64,000 nt of DNA from QHXW01 sp035297145 (GTDB lineage: Bacteria; Acidobacteriota; Terriglobia; Bryobacterales; Bryobacteraceae), in NCBI GenBank assembly GCA_035297145.1, contig DATGZN010000006.1, positions 62,001 to 126,000 of the forward strand, written 5' to 3'. This document shows positions 51,764 to 59,573 of the stretch, in pieces. The notes beneath the pieces were generated by a model that worked only from the letters and a program-made list of their open reading frames with translations, had not been told where the DNA came from and ran no database searches. Every line of letters starts with the position of its first letter. The first letter of the stretch is position 1. Both the position numbers and the translations under genes were made by a program.

Positions 51764-53938
51764 TTTCGCCCGTTCGATCAGCACGTTCTGTACGCTGACG
51801 GCGTTACTCCCTCGGCGGGTGCGCCTCCGGATGTAAGTTCCATCGCTCCCCATCTCCCGGGCCTTGACGTTGTCGGCCATGTAGGCGCCGAGAATCTGGT
51901 CTTTCACTTGCCGGATCAGGTCCGGGTCTTCCAACGGAAACAGCACTTCCACTCGCCGGTCGAGGTTTCGGGGCATGAGGTCCGCGCTGCCCAAGTAGAT
52001 CTCTTCTTCGCCCCCATTGTGGAAGTAATAAATGCGGCTATGTTCCAGAAATCTGCCGACAACGCTTGTCACTTTGATGTTATCGCTGACGCCGGGGACG
52101 CCCGGACGCAGACAGCAAATGCCGCGCACGAGTAAGTCGATTCGGACGCCGGCTTGCGAGGCCTGATACAGCAGGCGGATGATCTTGTGGTCTACTAATG
52201 CGTTCATCTTCAGGATCAGATGCCCGCGCTTTCCCTGGATCTGATGGCCGATTTCGCGCTGGATGAGAGACTCAAACCGCTCCCTCAAGTTGACTGGAGA
52301 TACGAGCAACTTAGCGTAATTCCGCTTCGCTGAGTAGCCAGTGAGATAGTTGAATAAGTCGGTAACATCTGCGCCCAACTCTTCATCACAAGTGAGCATG
52401 CCAATATCGGTATAGAGACGCGCCGTGACTACGTTGTAGTTTCCCGTGGCCAAATGAAGATAGCGGCGGATAGTTCCTTCTTCCCGCCGCACGACCATGG
52501 TGACCTTGCAATGTGTCTTCAGCCCGACCAGCCCATAGACGACATGTACGCCCTGTTTTTCCAGCGCTCGCGCCCACTCGATATTGCTCTCTTCGTCGAA
52601 GCGTGCCTTCAACTCGACTAAGACGGCTACCTGTTTGCCGTTTTCGAGAGCCTCCATCAGCGCTTCGAGGATCGGAGAGTTTCTTCCAATGCGGTAGAGC
52701 ACCATCTTGATGGCGAGCACGTTCGGGTCGCGGGCCGCCTTCGAAATGAAATCCACCACCGGCTGAAAGGAATCGAACGGATGGTGCAGCAGAATATTCT
52801 GGCGGCGCATGAGGGCGAACACGTCGTCTTCATCGGAATCGATGAGCGCGCGCGGAATAGCCGGCGGGAACGGCGAATCCTTCAAGTCGGGCCGCTCCAG
52901 CGAATACAGGTGCATCAGTCGGCTCAGTGACAGCTGTCCCTTCACGCGATACACCTGGCTGGAGTCGATCTCGAGATTGCTCATCAGAATCTCAAGGATA
53001 TGCGCCGGCATATCGTCGCCGACTTCGAGCCGGATCACCCTGCCAAACCGCCGCTGGCGAATGCTCTCCTCAATGGTTTCGAGCAAATCTTCGGCCTCGA
53101 GCTCCTGGATCTCGATGTCGGCGTCTCGGGTGACATGAAAAGCGTGCGCCTCGATGATCTCCATGCCGCGGAACAGCGCCGAAAGATTGGCCGCGATTAT
53201 CTGCTCGATCCAGACGAATTCCTCGGTTTCCTGTGGACGGTGGCGTTTCAGGCTCTTCTTCTTGGCGCGGAGTGCAATGAAGGGCGGTAGCGAGTCTGGC
53301 ACCTTAACGCGTGCAAAGTGCTCGACACCTTTGCTGTCGCGAATGAGCACCGCCAGATTGAGGCTGAGGTTCGAAATATGGGGGAACGGCCGGCCCGGAT
53401 CGAAAGCCAGCGGCGTCAGCACCGGGAAGATACTCTCGGTGAAGTACGTGTTGACCAGAGCGAGTTGCGCCTCGCTCAGGGCGGGATAGTCCAAAATCTG
53501 AATGCCGGCCGCTTCGAGGGCGGGCACTAAGCTTCCGGAAAGGCATCTGTGAGCGTCGGCGAGCAGTTTCTTCACTTCGCGGCGGATGGTGACGAGTTGA
53601 GCCGGCGGCCCCATACCGTCGGCGCCGACCTCCACAATTCCCGCCTCCACCTGCTCCAGAAGCCCCGAGACACGGACCATGAAGAACTCGTCGATGTTGG
53701 AGCCGAGAATCGAGAGGAACTTCACCCGGTCGAGCAGCGGATTGGTTTCGTCTCCCGCCTCCTCCAGGACCCGGCGCTGGAACGCGAGCAGGCTCAGCTC
53801 GCGATTCAGGTACAATTCCCGCGCGCTGAGATCGGTGGTCTGGATGGGGACAGCCGAGAGTTCCGGGCTGTCCGCCTTCTCAGGTTCCGTGGCGGCGTTC
53901 CGGTCCGGATCGATCCTTAGCCGCGCTCTCTTAGGCAC
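51749..53938 (-). CDS. ppk1: Polyphosphate kinase 1
   Basis: Membrane-associated enzyme of 729 residues that reversibly polymerises the gamma-phosphate of ATP into polyphosphate. Landmarks run in the family order: the N-domain LYLNRELSLLAFQRRVLEEA with SILGSNIDEFFMVRV, HHPFDSFQPVVDFI, the catalytic His region LVGLKTHCKVTMVVRR, the second phospholipase D-like half DIGMLTCDEELGADVTDLFN and a C-terminal RRVEVLFPLEDPDLI. The start is GTG at 53938; the extra 35 residues before the conserved core may be dispensable. Confidence 0.95.
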   Translation of the reverse strand: MPKRARLRIDPDRNAATEPEKADSPELSAVPIQTTDLSARELYLNRELSLLAFQRRVLEEAGDETNPLLDRVKFLSILGSNIDEFFMVRVSGLLEQVEAGIVEVGADGMGPPAQLVTIRREVKKLLADAHRCLSGSLVPALEAAGIQILDYPALSEAQLALVNTYFTESIFPVLTPLAFDPGRPFPHISNLSLNLAVLIRDSKGVEHFARVKVPDSLPPFIALRAKKKSLKRHRPQETEEFVWIEQIIAANLSALFRGMEIIEAHAFHVTRDADIEIQELEAEDLLETIEESIRQRRFGRVIRLEVGDDMPAHILEILMSNLEIDSSQVYRVKGQLSLSRLMHLYSLERPDLKDSPFPPAIPRALIDSDEDDVFALMRRQNILLHHPFDSFQPVVDFISKAARDPNVLAIKMVLYRIGRNSPILEALMEALENGKQVAVLVELKARFDEESNIEWARALEKQGVHVVYGLVGLKTHCKVTMVVRREEGTIRRYLHLATGNYNVVTARLYTDIGMLTCDEELGADVTDLFNYLTGYSAKRNYAKLLVSPVNLRERFESLIQREIGHQIQGKRGHLILKMNALVDHKIIRLLYQASQAGVRIDLLVRGICCLRPGVPGVSDNIKVTSVVGRFLEHSRIYYFHNGGEEEIYLGSADLMPRNLDRRVEVLFPLEDPDLIRQVKDQILGAYMADNVKAREMGSDGTYIRRRTRRGSNAVSVQNVLIERAKSGSR

Positions 53939-54119
53939 AATGAATGAGGACCTCTTCCCGTTCGTGGACAGCGAATGGCAGGCGGAAGCGCTTGCCCCAG
54001 TTGGTCCTCAGCCTTGTAGCGTAGCATGCTCTTACCGGGCGGAGCGCCCAACGAACGTCGCGGGCACGACCTTCGACAGAGTTTAGATCGCCAGAGTGAC
54101 AATCCGATGACAAACCGAT

Positions 54120-55526
54120 TCAAAATGCCGGTGCGGCCGCTGTCCGCTCGCCGGGAAGCTTGGCCGGTGCGGGGCTGGTGGATGGCGCCTCGCGCAGTCG
54201 CACCCCGATTTGCACCTTGTGCGGCAGTTTCAATGGGAGAATGCCCCCCGCGTCGGTCTTGACCTCGGTCATTTCTTCATCGTCGATTTCGACTTGGTAG
54301 GTGCGCTGGGGCTTGAGGCCCAGGATGAACACTTCCTCGTCTTCATTGAGGATGGTCCGGAACTTCTGCGCGTTCTTGCCGAAGAACACCACGGCCGTGT
54401 CGAGCGACATGGGCTCGCTGGCCAACGCCGGGTTCAGCACGGTCACACTTCCGTTTTCGAATAGCTGCAGCTCTCCATCGAAGTAGCCCAGCCAGCGCGA
54501 TGCGTCATCCCAACTCGACCGCACAAAGAGGCGCCCGAACAGGTCGTCGTGAAACACAAGCGGCGCCAGGTAATATGCCAGGCCGGGGTGATATGGGTTG
54601 GCCCAGAGGAACTCGTAAGGCGTGCCGAGGGTGCCGCGCAAGATAAAGTTGTCGTGCATCAGCCAGCCTTGCAGGAGCTGCGTTTCCGGCGCATTGGCGT
54701 CATACGGCACCATGGCCAGCTCGGCGGCACGCGCCATGGCGGCACGGTTCACGTCGGGCTCCTCCGCGCCCTTGGTGCACGGGATCCGGTATTCGTTTTC
54801 AGGCGCCGGATACGCCGCAGGATAATAGCTCACCAGGTCGTAAATCGGCAGCGACTTGAAATACGGTACAGCCGATTCGCGCAGATCGATGTTGAGGTTG
54901 TCGCGAACTGCGTGCAGCATCTCGTACAGCACGTAGAGATCGTCGCGTGAAATCACGTTGCGTCCGGCTTCGAGCGCGGGCGCGACCTCGCCCCTCCACC
55001 ATCCCTGAATCACGCGCCCCAGTTCGCGCTCGGAGAGCTCCTGTTGGTGGCCGGCGAGTGCAATGGCGGCCAACACACGCCCGCGCATCGCCGCAACCGA
55101 ACGGTCGCGGGCAGGCTGCTCGAGGGCTTTGGCCAGTTTCGCAGTGAGCGCGCGGGATTGTGCCGGGGAGAGCACGTCCTGGCACCAGTCGAATACGATG
55201 GCAACCTGGCGTAGGTCGGTTCCCGGCCCCAGTGCCCAGGTCACGGCAGCCCGGCCCGCGGCCTCATTTTGGGACACCTTGTGGTACAAGGCGCCGGCAA
55301 AGCCCGGCTCCGGCATGGGCGCGTGTCCGGCCATCAGCAACTCGAACTGCTGCCACCGCACGGAGCGGCGGTCGCGCTCCTTGCGCAGCAATTGCAGGCG
55401 GTGCGTGCTTAACAGAAGCCGCGGATGCTCCGCGTAAACGCGAAAGCTATCCTCCTGCGTCTGCGCCATGGCCGGGAAAATGGTCAGAAGAAGGAAAAAT
55501 GAGACCCGGGGAACCCAACAGGACAT
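54120..55526 (-). CDS. Secreted alpha/alpha-toroid-like hypothetical protein
   Basis: A 468-residue exported protein with a signal peptide (VSFFLLLTIFPAMAQ). The opening YAEHPRLLLSTHRLQLLRKERD and the helix-rich middle resemble the (alpha/alpha) toroid of heparinase II/III-type or alginate-lyase-like proteins. The C-terminal 150 residues look like beta-sandwich (YFDGELQLFENGSVTVL, KPQRTYQVEIDDEEM). No catalytic residues can be assigned with confidence, so a lyase function is only a possibility. It is monocistronic. Confidence 0.7.
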   Translation of the reverse strand: MSCWVPRVSFFLLLTIFPAMAQTQEDSFRVYAEHPRLLLSTHRLQLLRKERDRRSVRWQQFELLMAGHAPMPEPGFAGALYHKVSQNEAAGRAAVTWALGPGTDLRQVAIVFDWCQDVLSPAQSRALTAKLAKALEQPARDRSVAAMRGRVLAAIALAGHQQELSERELGRVIQGWWRGEVAPALEAGRNVISRDDLYVLYEMLHAVRDNLNIDLRESAVPYFKSLPIYDLVSYYPAAYPAPENEYRIPCTKGAEEPDVNRAAMARAAELAMVPYDANAPETQLLQGWLMHDNFILRGTLGTPYEFLWANPYHPGLAYYLAPLVFHDDLFGRLFVRSSWDDASRWLGYFDGELQLFENGSVTVLNPALASEPMSLDTAVVFFGKNAQKFRTILNEDEEVFILGLKPQRTYQVEIDDEEMTEVKTDAGGILPLKLPHKVQIGVRLREAPSTSPAPAKLPGERTAAAPAF

Positions 55527-55629
55527 GAACTCTCGATTGTGTCATAGCGCCACAGCCCAAGACCACACCGCCGCAGGTCCGGGAGGACGGCCTTGTAACC
55601 TCCTGAACAAAATCAATGCGTTACAGCCA

Positions 55630-55658
55630 TTGACAGTTGGCCGCGGGGTTGCTATTCC
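55630..55658 (+). promoter_or_regulatory. Sigma-70-type promoter in a gene-free stretch
   Basis: Perfect TTGACA at 55630-55635, a 17-base spacer and TATTCC at 55653-55658. It points into the RNA candidate, putting the start of transcription near 55665. No protein gene follows on this strand until 56553. Confidence 0.5.
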
Positions 55659-55664
55659 TTTGAT

Positions 55665-55826
55665 GAATTGGCGAAGTAACTTGTAAAACCTGCCCTCTGC
55701 TGCAACAGGCAGGCGAGGCCAAAGTGGGCGAGAGAGAACAGCGTGCTTGCGGGAGCTCGATGTTTTGCTGTAGTTGGACGCTCGCGATGAAATCGTTTGC
55801 TGGTTGCAACAGAGGGGTTTTTTTCT
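55665..55826 (+). ncRNA. Structured small RNA candidate, possibly 6S RNA
   Basis: The transcript expected from the promoter at 55630-55658 would fold into one long hairpin. The 5' strand 55693-55706 (CCCTCTGCTGCAAC) pairs with 55803-55816 with 13 of 14 matches, and AAAACC at 55685-55690 can extend it. GCGAG (55712) with CTCGC (55783) and ACAGC with GCTGT form inner helices around an open central region. It ends in a seven-T tract (55818-55824), as in an intrinsic terminator. About 160 bases, a long stem with a central bubble, its own strong promoter and position between genes suit 6S RNA, but no sequence signature proves it. It could be another regulatory RNA. Confidence 0.45.
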
Positions 55827-56040
55827 AAGGCTTTTTTAACTTCTCACCCGGGATCTGGGTTGCGGTAGTCGGCTGGCGTTCTTGGTGTAGGAAAATCGGA
55901 CGCGGACCTTGCCAGGAATGGAAAGATAGAGCGGGTAAATCCAGTTGACCCGCTGCCGGATCCTAGCTCAACACGGGCGGACCGCACTGGGGCAGGCTCA
56001 AGAAGGTCTAGGGCTACTCTGGTGCGGTTTTTCTATTTTA
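55825..56040 (+). other. Gene-free stretch with further hairpins and a terminator
   Basis: The rest of the 524-base gap between 55527 and 56050 has no credible protein gene. It contains a 6-bp hairpin (GCGGGT at 55931, ACCCGC at 55948) and, at its right end, a perfect 7-bp stem (ACCGCAC at 55981-55987 with GTGCGGT at 56022-56028, loop 34) followed by TTTTTCTATTTTA. A second small plus-strand RNA ending there is possible. The zinc-ribbon gene beyond converges on it. Confidence 0.35.
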
Positions 56041-56050
56041 GGCGACCTCG

Positions 56051-56344
56051 TCACCAGGCCAGCGTTCCCGTCCGTGGTTGCTCCTCCGGGCTCGGCAGAT
56101 ACAGCGTCTTGCAGTGCTCGCAGCGGTAGATTTCGGCTTCGGCGCCGTACTTCTTCTTCACTTCGTCACCAAAGAAATACCAGCGTTTCAGATGCCCCGC
56201 GCACAACTTCCCCTTGGCGTCCTTCTCGCTACAGGCGCGCATGCGCGGAATGCGGCGCTTCACTTTGGTACCGTCGCTTAACGTGTCGACTACTTCGGAG
56301 ACCGGAATCGCCTTGTCGGAGACCTTGTATTTCGGGTTCGCCAT
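56051..56344 (-). CDS. Small zinc-ribbon-like protein
   Basis: A basic 97-residue cytoplasmic protein beginning MANPKYKVSDKAIPVSEVV. Likely zinc ligands are the Cys and His of RACSEKDAKGKLCAGHLKRW and YRCEHCKTLYLPS. No named family is recognised. A TATACT box lies eight bases before the ATG. The first 32 codons and the promoter are duplicated in the direct repeat at 57732-57847, where they are fused to another gene's tail. This copy is the intact one. Confidence 0.7.
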   Translation of the reverse strand: MANPKYKVSDKAIPVSEVVDTLSDGTKVKRRIPRMRACSEKDAKGKLCAGHLKRWYFFGDEVKKKYGAEAEIYRCEHCKTLYLPSPEEQPRTGTLAW

Positions 56345-56365
56345 TCGACAGCAGTATACCGAAAT
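56250..56365. repeat. 116-bp direct repeat, left copy
   Basis: The segment holding the first codons and promoter of the zinc-ribbon gene recurs at 57732-57847 in the same orientation, offset 1482 bases, with about four differences over 116 bases. The two copies bracket the HNH endonuclease gene and its small neighbour. Confidence 0.9.
56353..56358 (-). promoter_or_regulatory. TATACT -10-like element, possible leaderless start
   Basis: TATACT on the minus strand ends eight bases before the zinc-ribbon ATG at 56344; no ribosome site lies between. The same box precedes the duplicated copy. Confidence 0.5.
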
Positions 56366-56552
56366 CCTAAGTCGACTAGGGGTTGAGTGCTCGCCTTCGG
56401 GCAGTGTCCTAACAGCGCAGATTTAGGACACTGCCCGCCTTTGCGCAAGGGTGAGCCGCGCCGTACAATTTCTCATGCTGGACCGCCCGCTATTGCCGCG
56501 GCGAATCCCCGAATGATTCTCCTCGGGATAAGCTTGATTGGAGAGCAAGGAC

Positions 56553-57338
56553 GTGAATCGGACTGCGCGAGTACCGTGGTCGCATGACGAACTCGTTATC
56601 GCTTGCGGGCTATACTTCACTCTCCCCTTCGGCCAGATGCACGCTCGAAATCCGAAGATCATCGAAGTTGCCCGTCTTCTGGGCAGAACGCCTTCCAGTG
56701 TTGCCATGAAGCTAGTCAATTTTGCCTCGGTGGACCCGGAACAACGGGCGCGCGGGATCAGAGGGCTTTCGAGCCATAGCCGCGCTGACGAGCAGGTCTG
56801 GGAGGAATTCAGGAGCAACTGGGACGAAATGGCGTTAGCGAGCGAAACGACACTACGGAGCCTGCAGGCTGGAAGGACAAACCTGGGTGACTCAGCGGCG
56901 GATTTCAGGTACCCCGACGAGAATGCCCCAACCGAGACTGAGAGGAAGGTAAAGATCCGAACTATGCAAGGCTTCTTTCGGAAGGTCGTGCTAGCTGCAT
57001 ACGGATCGAAGTGCTGCATAACCGGGAATCCGGTGGAAGACTTGCTGGTGGCCAGCCACGTGTTGCCCTGGAGTGACTTTCCCGAACAGCGCTTAAATCC
57101 AAGAAATGGGATCTGTTTGGCGGCGCATTTCGATCGTGCGTTCGATCGCGGCCTAATCAGTTTCGATGGCGATCTGAGGGTTACCCTGAGCCCGGCTTTG
57201 AAAAGGTATTTGCCGAACGAAGCGATCGAATCGGAATTCGTTCGCAGGGAGGGCCAAGCACTTGCCGCCCCGGAGCGTTTCTCGCCCGATCCGGGTTTCT
57301 TTTTGTATCATCGAAGTCGGATCTTCAGGCCGAAATAG
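56553..57338 (+). CDS. HNH endonuclease (restriction endonuclease-like)
   Basis: A 261-residue predicted nuclease. Residues about 155-205 hold the HNH_2-type metal finger: KCCITGNPVEDLLVASHVLPW (Cys pair, general-base His) and NPRNGICLAAHFDRAFDRG (conserved Asn and His). The N-terminal 100 residues form a helical DNA-reading part (RNPKIIEVARLLGRTPSSV). Such stand-alone proteins are annotated as restriction or defence nucleases. The start is GTG 56553, with GGAGAG nine bases upstream; TTG 56538 is an alternative. It and the next gene lie between 116-bp direct repeats, implying recent insertion or duplication. No methyltransferase is nearby. Confidence 0.82.
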   Translation: MNRTARVPWSHDELVIACGLYFTLPFGQMHARNPKIIEVARLLGRTPSSVAMKLVNFASVDPEQRARGIRGLSSHSRADEQVWEEFRSNWDEMALASETTLRSLQAGRTNLGDSAADFRYPDENAPTETERKVKIRTMQGFFRKVVLAAYGSKCCITGNPVEDLLVASHVLPWSDFPEQRLNPRNGICLAAHFDRAFDRGLISFDGDLRVTLSPALKRYLPNEAIESEFVRREGQALAAPERFSPDPGFFLYHRSRIFRPK

Positions 57339-57350
57339 AGGGAGTGCAGT

Positions 57351-57590
57351 ATGGAACCTTCCGCGGACAACATGCTCGGACGTAGAATCCGAGCACTTAA
57401 GCTGGACATGGACCATGACGAGAACGACGAGGAGCGCTTAATACCGATTGGCTCGCTAGGAACAATCTGGCGGCTCAACCATGCGGATGGGAAGGGCGAA
57501 CGGCATTATGACATCGCCTGGGATAACGGAGCCTGGACGATCTATTCTGAGAGCGAGATAGAGAAAGAACTGGAACTGATCGAGGCTTAA
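57351..57590 (+). CDS. Small SH3-like protein (DUF4314-like)
   Basis: A 79-residue acidic protein starting at ATG 57351 with a good GGGAG ribosome site, 12 bases after the HNH gene. The part LGRRIRALKLDMD and GSLGTIWRLNHADGKG with YDIAWDNGAWTIY resembles the small beta-barrel DUF4314 fold. It is probably cotranscribed with the nuclease and could be an accessory, antidote or DNA-mimic protein; this is inference only. Confidence 0.6.
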   Translation: MEPSADNMLGRRIRALKLDMDHDENDEERLIPIGSLGTIWRLNHADGKGERHYDIAWDNGAWTIYSESEIEKELELIEA

Positions 57591-57598
57591 GCCATCCA

Positions 57599-57826
57599 TC
57601 ACCCTGCCGCCGGGTAACATTCGCCCGCAGAGGCGGCGCGAGCAACCGGACGGGCGATAGGGACATGGAGCACCCGACGTACCTTGGATAGCAGCGCGCT
57701 GGGCGAGAATGGTCTGGGCAATACCTCCGCGATGCGGCGCTTCACTTTGGTACCGTCGCTTAACGTGTCGACTACTTCGGAAACGGGAATCGCCTTGTCG
57801 GATACCTTGTATTTCGGGTTCGCCAT
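57599..57826 (-). pseudogene. In-frame chimera: zinc-ribbon N-terminus fused to a response-regulator tail
   Basis: An open frame of 75 codons. The first 32 residues (MANPKYKVSDKAIPVSEVV onwards) are identical to the zinc-ribbon protein at 56051-56344. The remainder (RPFSPSALLSKVRRVLHV) is homologous to the C-terminus of the neighbouring response regulator (KPFSPGALMTKVRQVLDG) but diverged. Neither parent's functional domain is whole: the zinc ligands are missing and the receiver core is absent. It keeps the promoter and start codon, so a transcript and short protein may be made. It marks the junction of a duplication. Confidence 0.75.
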
Positions 57827-57847
57827 TCGACAGCAGTATAGCGAAAT
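57732..57847. repeat. 116-bp direct repeat, right copy
   Basis: Second copy of the 56250-56365 segment, containing the promoter, start codon and first 32 codons of the zinc-ribbon gene. It ends 13 bases before the response-regulator stop codon. Confidence 0.9.
57835..57840 (-). promoter_or_regulatory. TATACT -10-like element of the chimeric ORF
   Basis: Duplicate of the box at 56353-56358, eight bases before the ATG at 57826. It was carried along with the repeat. Confidence 0.4.
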
Positions 57848-57860
57848 ACGCGCGTGAGGA

Positions 57861-58310
57861 TTAGTGGGAGGCCGGGTAGTGGCCACCGGCCGCGGCGCCA
57901 CGGGATGCCGCAAACACCAGTGGTCCGTCCAGTACCTGGCGAACCTTGGTCATCAGCGCGCCCGGCGAAAAAGGCTTCGTCATCACATGGGCCCCCGACG
58001 CCACCACGTCCATGGCGGCTTCTTCGTCGGATTGCTCTGAAGTTACTAAAATCCTCAAATTCGGGCACTGCCGTGCCATCCGCTGCGCCAGTTCTCCACC
58101 GCCATTCGCGATGTCGGCCAGCAGCAGGTCAGCGGTGTGGACGTCCTCTTCGATCAGGCGAACAGCTTCGGCGCCATTGGCCGCTTCCCGGACGGTGTAA
58201 CCGGCCAAGCCGAGCATTTGGCTCACCAGCCGGCGCGTTTCTGGCTTGCTCTCCAGCAGCACTATCGTTTCTGTTCCCGTCGAGATGCCCAGCATCGAGG
58301 TGGTCTCCAT
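57861..58310 (-). CDS. Stand-alone response regulator receiver protein
   Basis: A 149-residue CheY-like receiver without an output domain. The acceptor Asp is in LLLADIANGG, the Thr/Ser in ILVTSEQSD and the Lys in HVMTKPFSPGALM. It probably relays a phosphate or serves as a phosphate sink for a kinase encoded elsewhere. Part of its C-terminus has a diverged copy in the chimera downstream. The start is ATG 58310; no ribosome site is evident. Confidence 0.88.
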   Translation of the reverse strand: METTSMLGISTGTETIVLLESKPETRRLVSQMLGLAGYTVREAANGAEAVRLIEEDVHTADLLLADIANGGGELAQRMARQCPNLRILVTSEQSDEEAAMDVVASGAHVMTKPFSPGALMTKVRQVLDGPLVFAASRGAAAGGHYPASH

Positions 58311-58449
58311 TTCCGCCGTGTGAACCTGTTTACCGAATTCTGCCGTATCCTCTCGCGCTCTGAGACGACTGAAAAGGCCCGCATCTTTACAACGGCGGCG
58401 GATATTTCATTTCACCAGGATCTCCCATAACTTCTTGCAAACAGATACA

Positions 58450-58487
58450 GTTAACTGAAGGCAATATTGCTTTCGCCGGATGTTAAC
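58450..58487. promoter_or_regulatory. Two GTTAAC palindromes upstream of the ECF sigma gene
   Basis: GTTAAC occurs at 58450-58455 and 58482-58487, 32 bases apart (about three helix turns), in the gap before the sigma factor. The arrangement suits a dimeric regulator, but chance occurrence cannot be excluded. Confidence 0.3.
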
Positions 58488-58504
58488 CAGAAGATCAGAC
58501 TTGG

Positions 58505-59110
58505 GTGCCCCTGGCGAACCAAGGCGATTCGTGTAACCGCCCCGCTCCGTTGAATCCGATGGAGCAGGAGATGTCGGCGCTCTACAAGCTGCATGCTCCG
58601 GGCCTACTCCGATACGCCTGTTCCATGATCAACGACAACGGCGGCGCACAGGATGCGCTTCAGGAAATCTTCCTGCGATACTTCGTGGCGCGCAGCGAGG
58701 GCCAGCAGTTCCTGGACCCCAAGGCCTGGCTGTATCGCGTTCTGCGGAATCATCTGTTGGATACGCTCAAGTCGTCAAGTGTGAAAAACGAGATCGCCAT
58801 CGACAAGATTGACGATCCGCGGGACGGTGCGAACGACCCGGAGCGGCACTACCATCGGGCCGAGATGGCGCGCGACTTGGCCCGGGCACTGGCTCCGCGT
58901 GAGCTGGAGTGCGTGCGGCTGCGCGCGGAAGGTCTGAGTTACGACGAGATCGCGGAGGTCTTGGACCTGCGCCAGGGCACCGTGGGAGCGACGCTGGCGC
59001 GCGCACATAAGAAAGTCCGGCGCGCGCTCGGCTACGCGGAAGAAAGCAAGGAACGAACATTACGGGGCGCGGTGACCGCGCCCAGAGAGGAGAACTCCTA
59101 TTCATCCTGA
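58505..59110 (+). CDS. ECF-type RNA polymerase sigma factor
   Basis: Group 4 sigma factor of 201 residues. Region 2 includes YACSMINDNGGAQDALQEIF and DPKAWLYRVLRNHLLDTL, and region 4 includes LAPRELECVRLRAEGLSYDE with VLDLRQGTVGATLARAHKKV for -35 recognition. Start GTG 58505 gives 201 residues; ATG 58559, nearer the conserved core, gives 183. The next gene encodes its likely zinc-finger anti-sigma factor, so it probably responds to an envelope or redox signal. Confidence 0.9.
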   Translation: MPLANQGDSCNRPAPLNPMEQEMSALYKLHAPGLLRYACSMINDNGGAQDALQEIFLRYFVARSEGQQFLDPKAWLYRVLRNHLLDTLKSSSVKNEIAIDKIDDPRDGANDPERHYHRAEMARDLARALAPRELECVRLRAEGLSYDEIAEVLDLRQGTVGATLARAHKKVRRALGYAEESKERTLRGAVTAPREENSYSS

Positions 59111-59117
59111 TATTGAA

Positions 59118-59573
59118 ATGCTGATGGCCTACCGGGACGGAGAGATGGCCCGCCGCCGCGCGGGGAAGATGGCCGCGCACCTGGACCAGTGCGCCGAATG
59201 CCGTAAGGAGTTGGAGCGGCTGGAAGCCGAATTCGAGCACCTGGTCTCGCTCGAATCCATGATTCCAGTAGAGAAACCGCGCTTGGAGCAAGGCCTCGAA
59301 ACCCTGCTTGAAGGATTGCGCGAATGGCAGTTGGCGCAGGGGCAAGAGGTCAGGCCGGAAGTGCGGGACCGCGTGGCGTCGCAACTGCGCATGTTCTTCG
59401 GTTCGCGTGCGGCGGAATCGGTGACGAAGGAAATGGGCACTGAGCGCAATCATCCTAACGTGCTTCCCATGTTTGCAGCGTTCCTGGGAGAGAAAGCAGC
59501 CGCGGTGCTGGCCAGCCGCGCCATCGAGGGCGTCGAATTCACGGGCAAGCTCGCGGCTGGACAGACAAAATGA
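59118..59573 (+). CDS. Zinc-finger anti-sigma factor
   Basis: A 151-residue protein with the ZAS motif HxxxCxxC (AAHLDQCAECRKELERL), which folds around the sigma factor and releases it on a signal. The C-terminal part is helical and amphipathic with no clear membrane helix, so it may be soluble. ATG 59118 is given, but a GGAG ribosome site sits nine bases before an in-frame ATT at 59100 that would add IHPDIE; homologues often start HPDIE, so ATT may be the true start. The 3' end overlaps the next gene (ATGA). Confidence 0.85.
   Translation: MLMAYRDGEMARRRAGKMAAHLDQCAECRKELERLEAEFEHLVSLESMIPVEKPRLEQGLETLLEGLREWQLAQGQEVRPEVRDRVASQLRMFFGSRAAESVTKEMGTERNHPNVLPMFAAFLGEKAAAVLASRAIEGVEFTGKLAAGQTK

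Noticed and set aside
53917..54123. 68-codon minus-strand ORF between polyphosphate kinase and the secreted protein
   Set aside because: No domain, no ribosome site, and it overlaps the start of the polyphosphate kinase gene.
56462..56515. 13-codon ORF after a TACAAT box just left of the HNH gene
   Set aside because: The ATG at 56474 is followed by a stop within 13 codons. It may instead be the promoter of the HNH gene with a leader.
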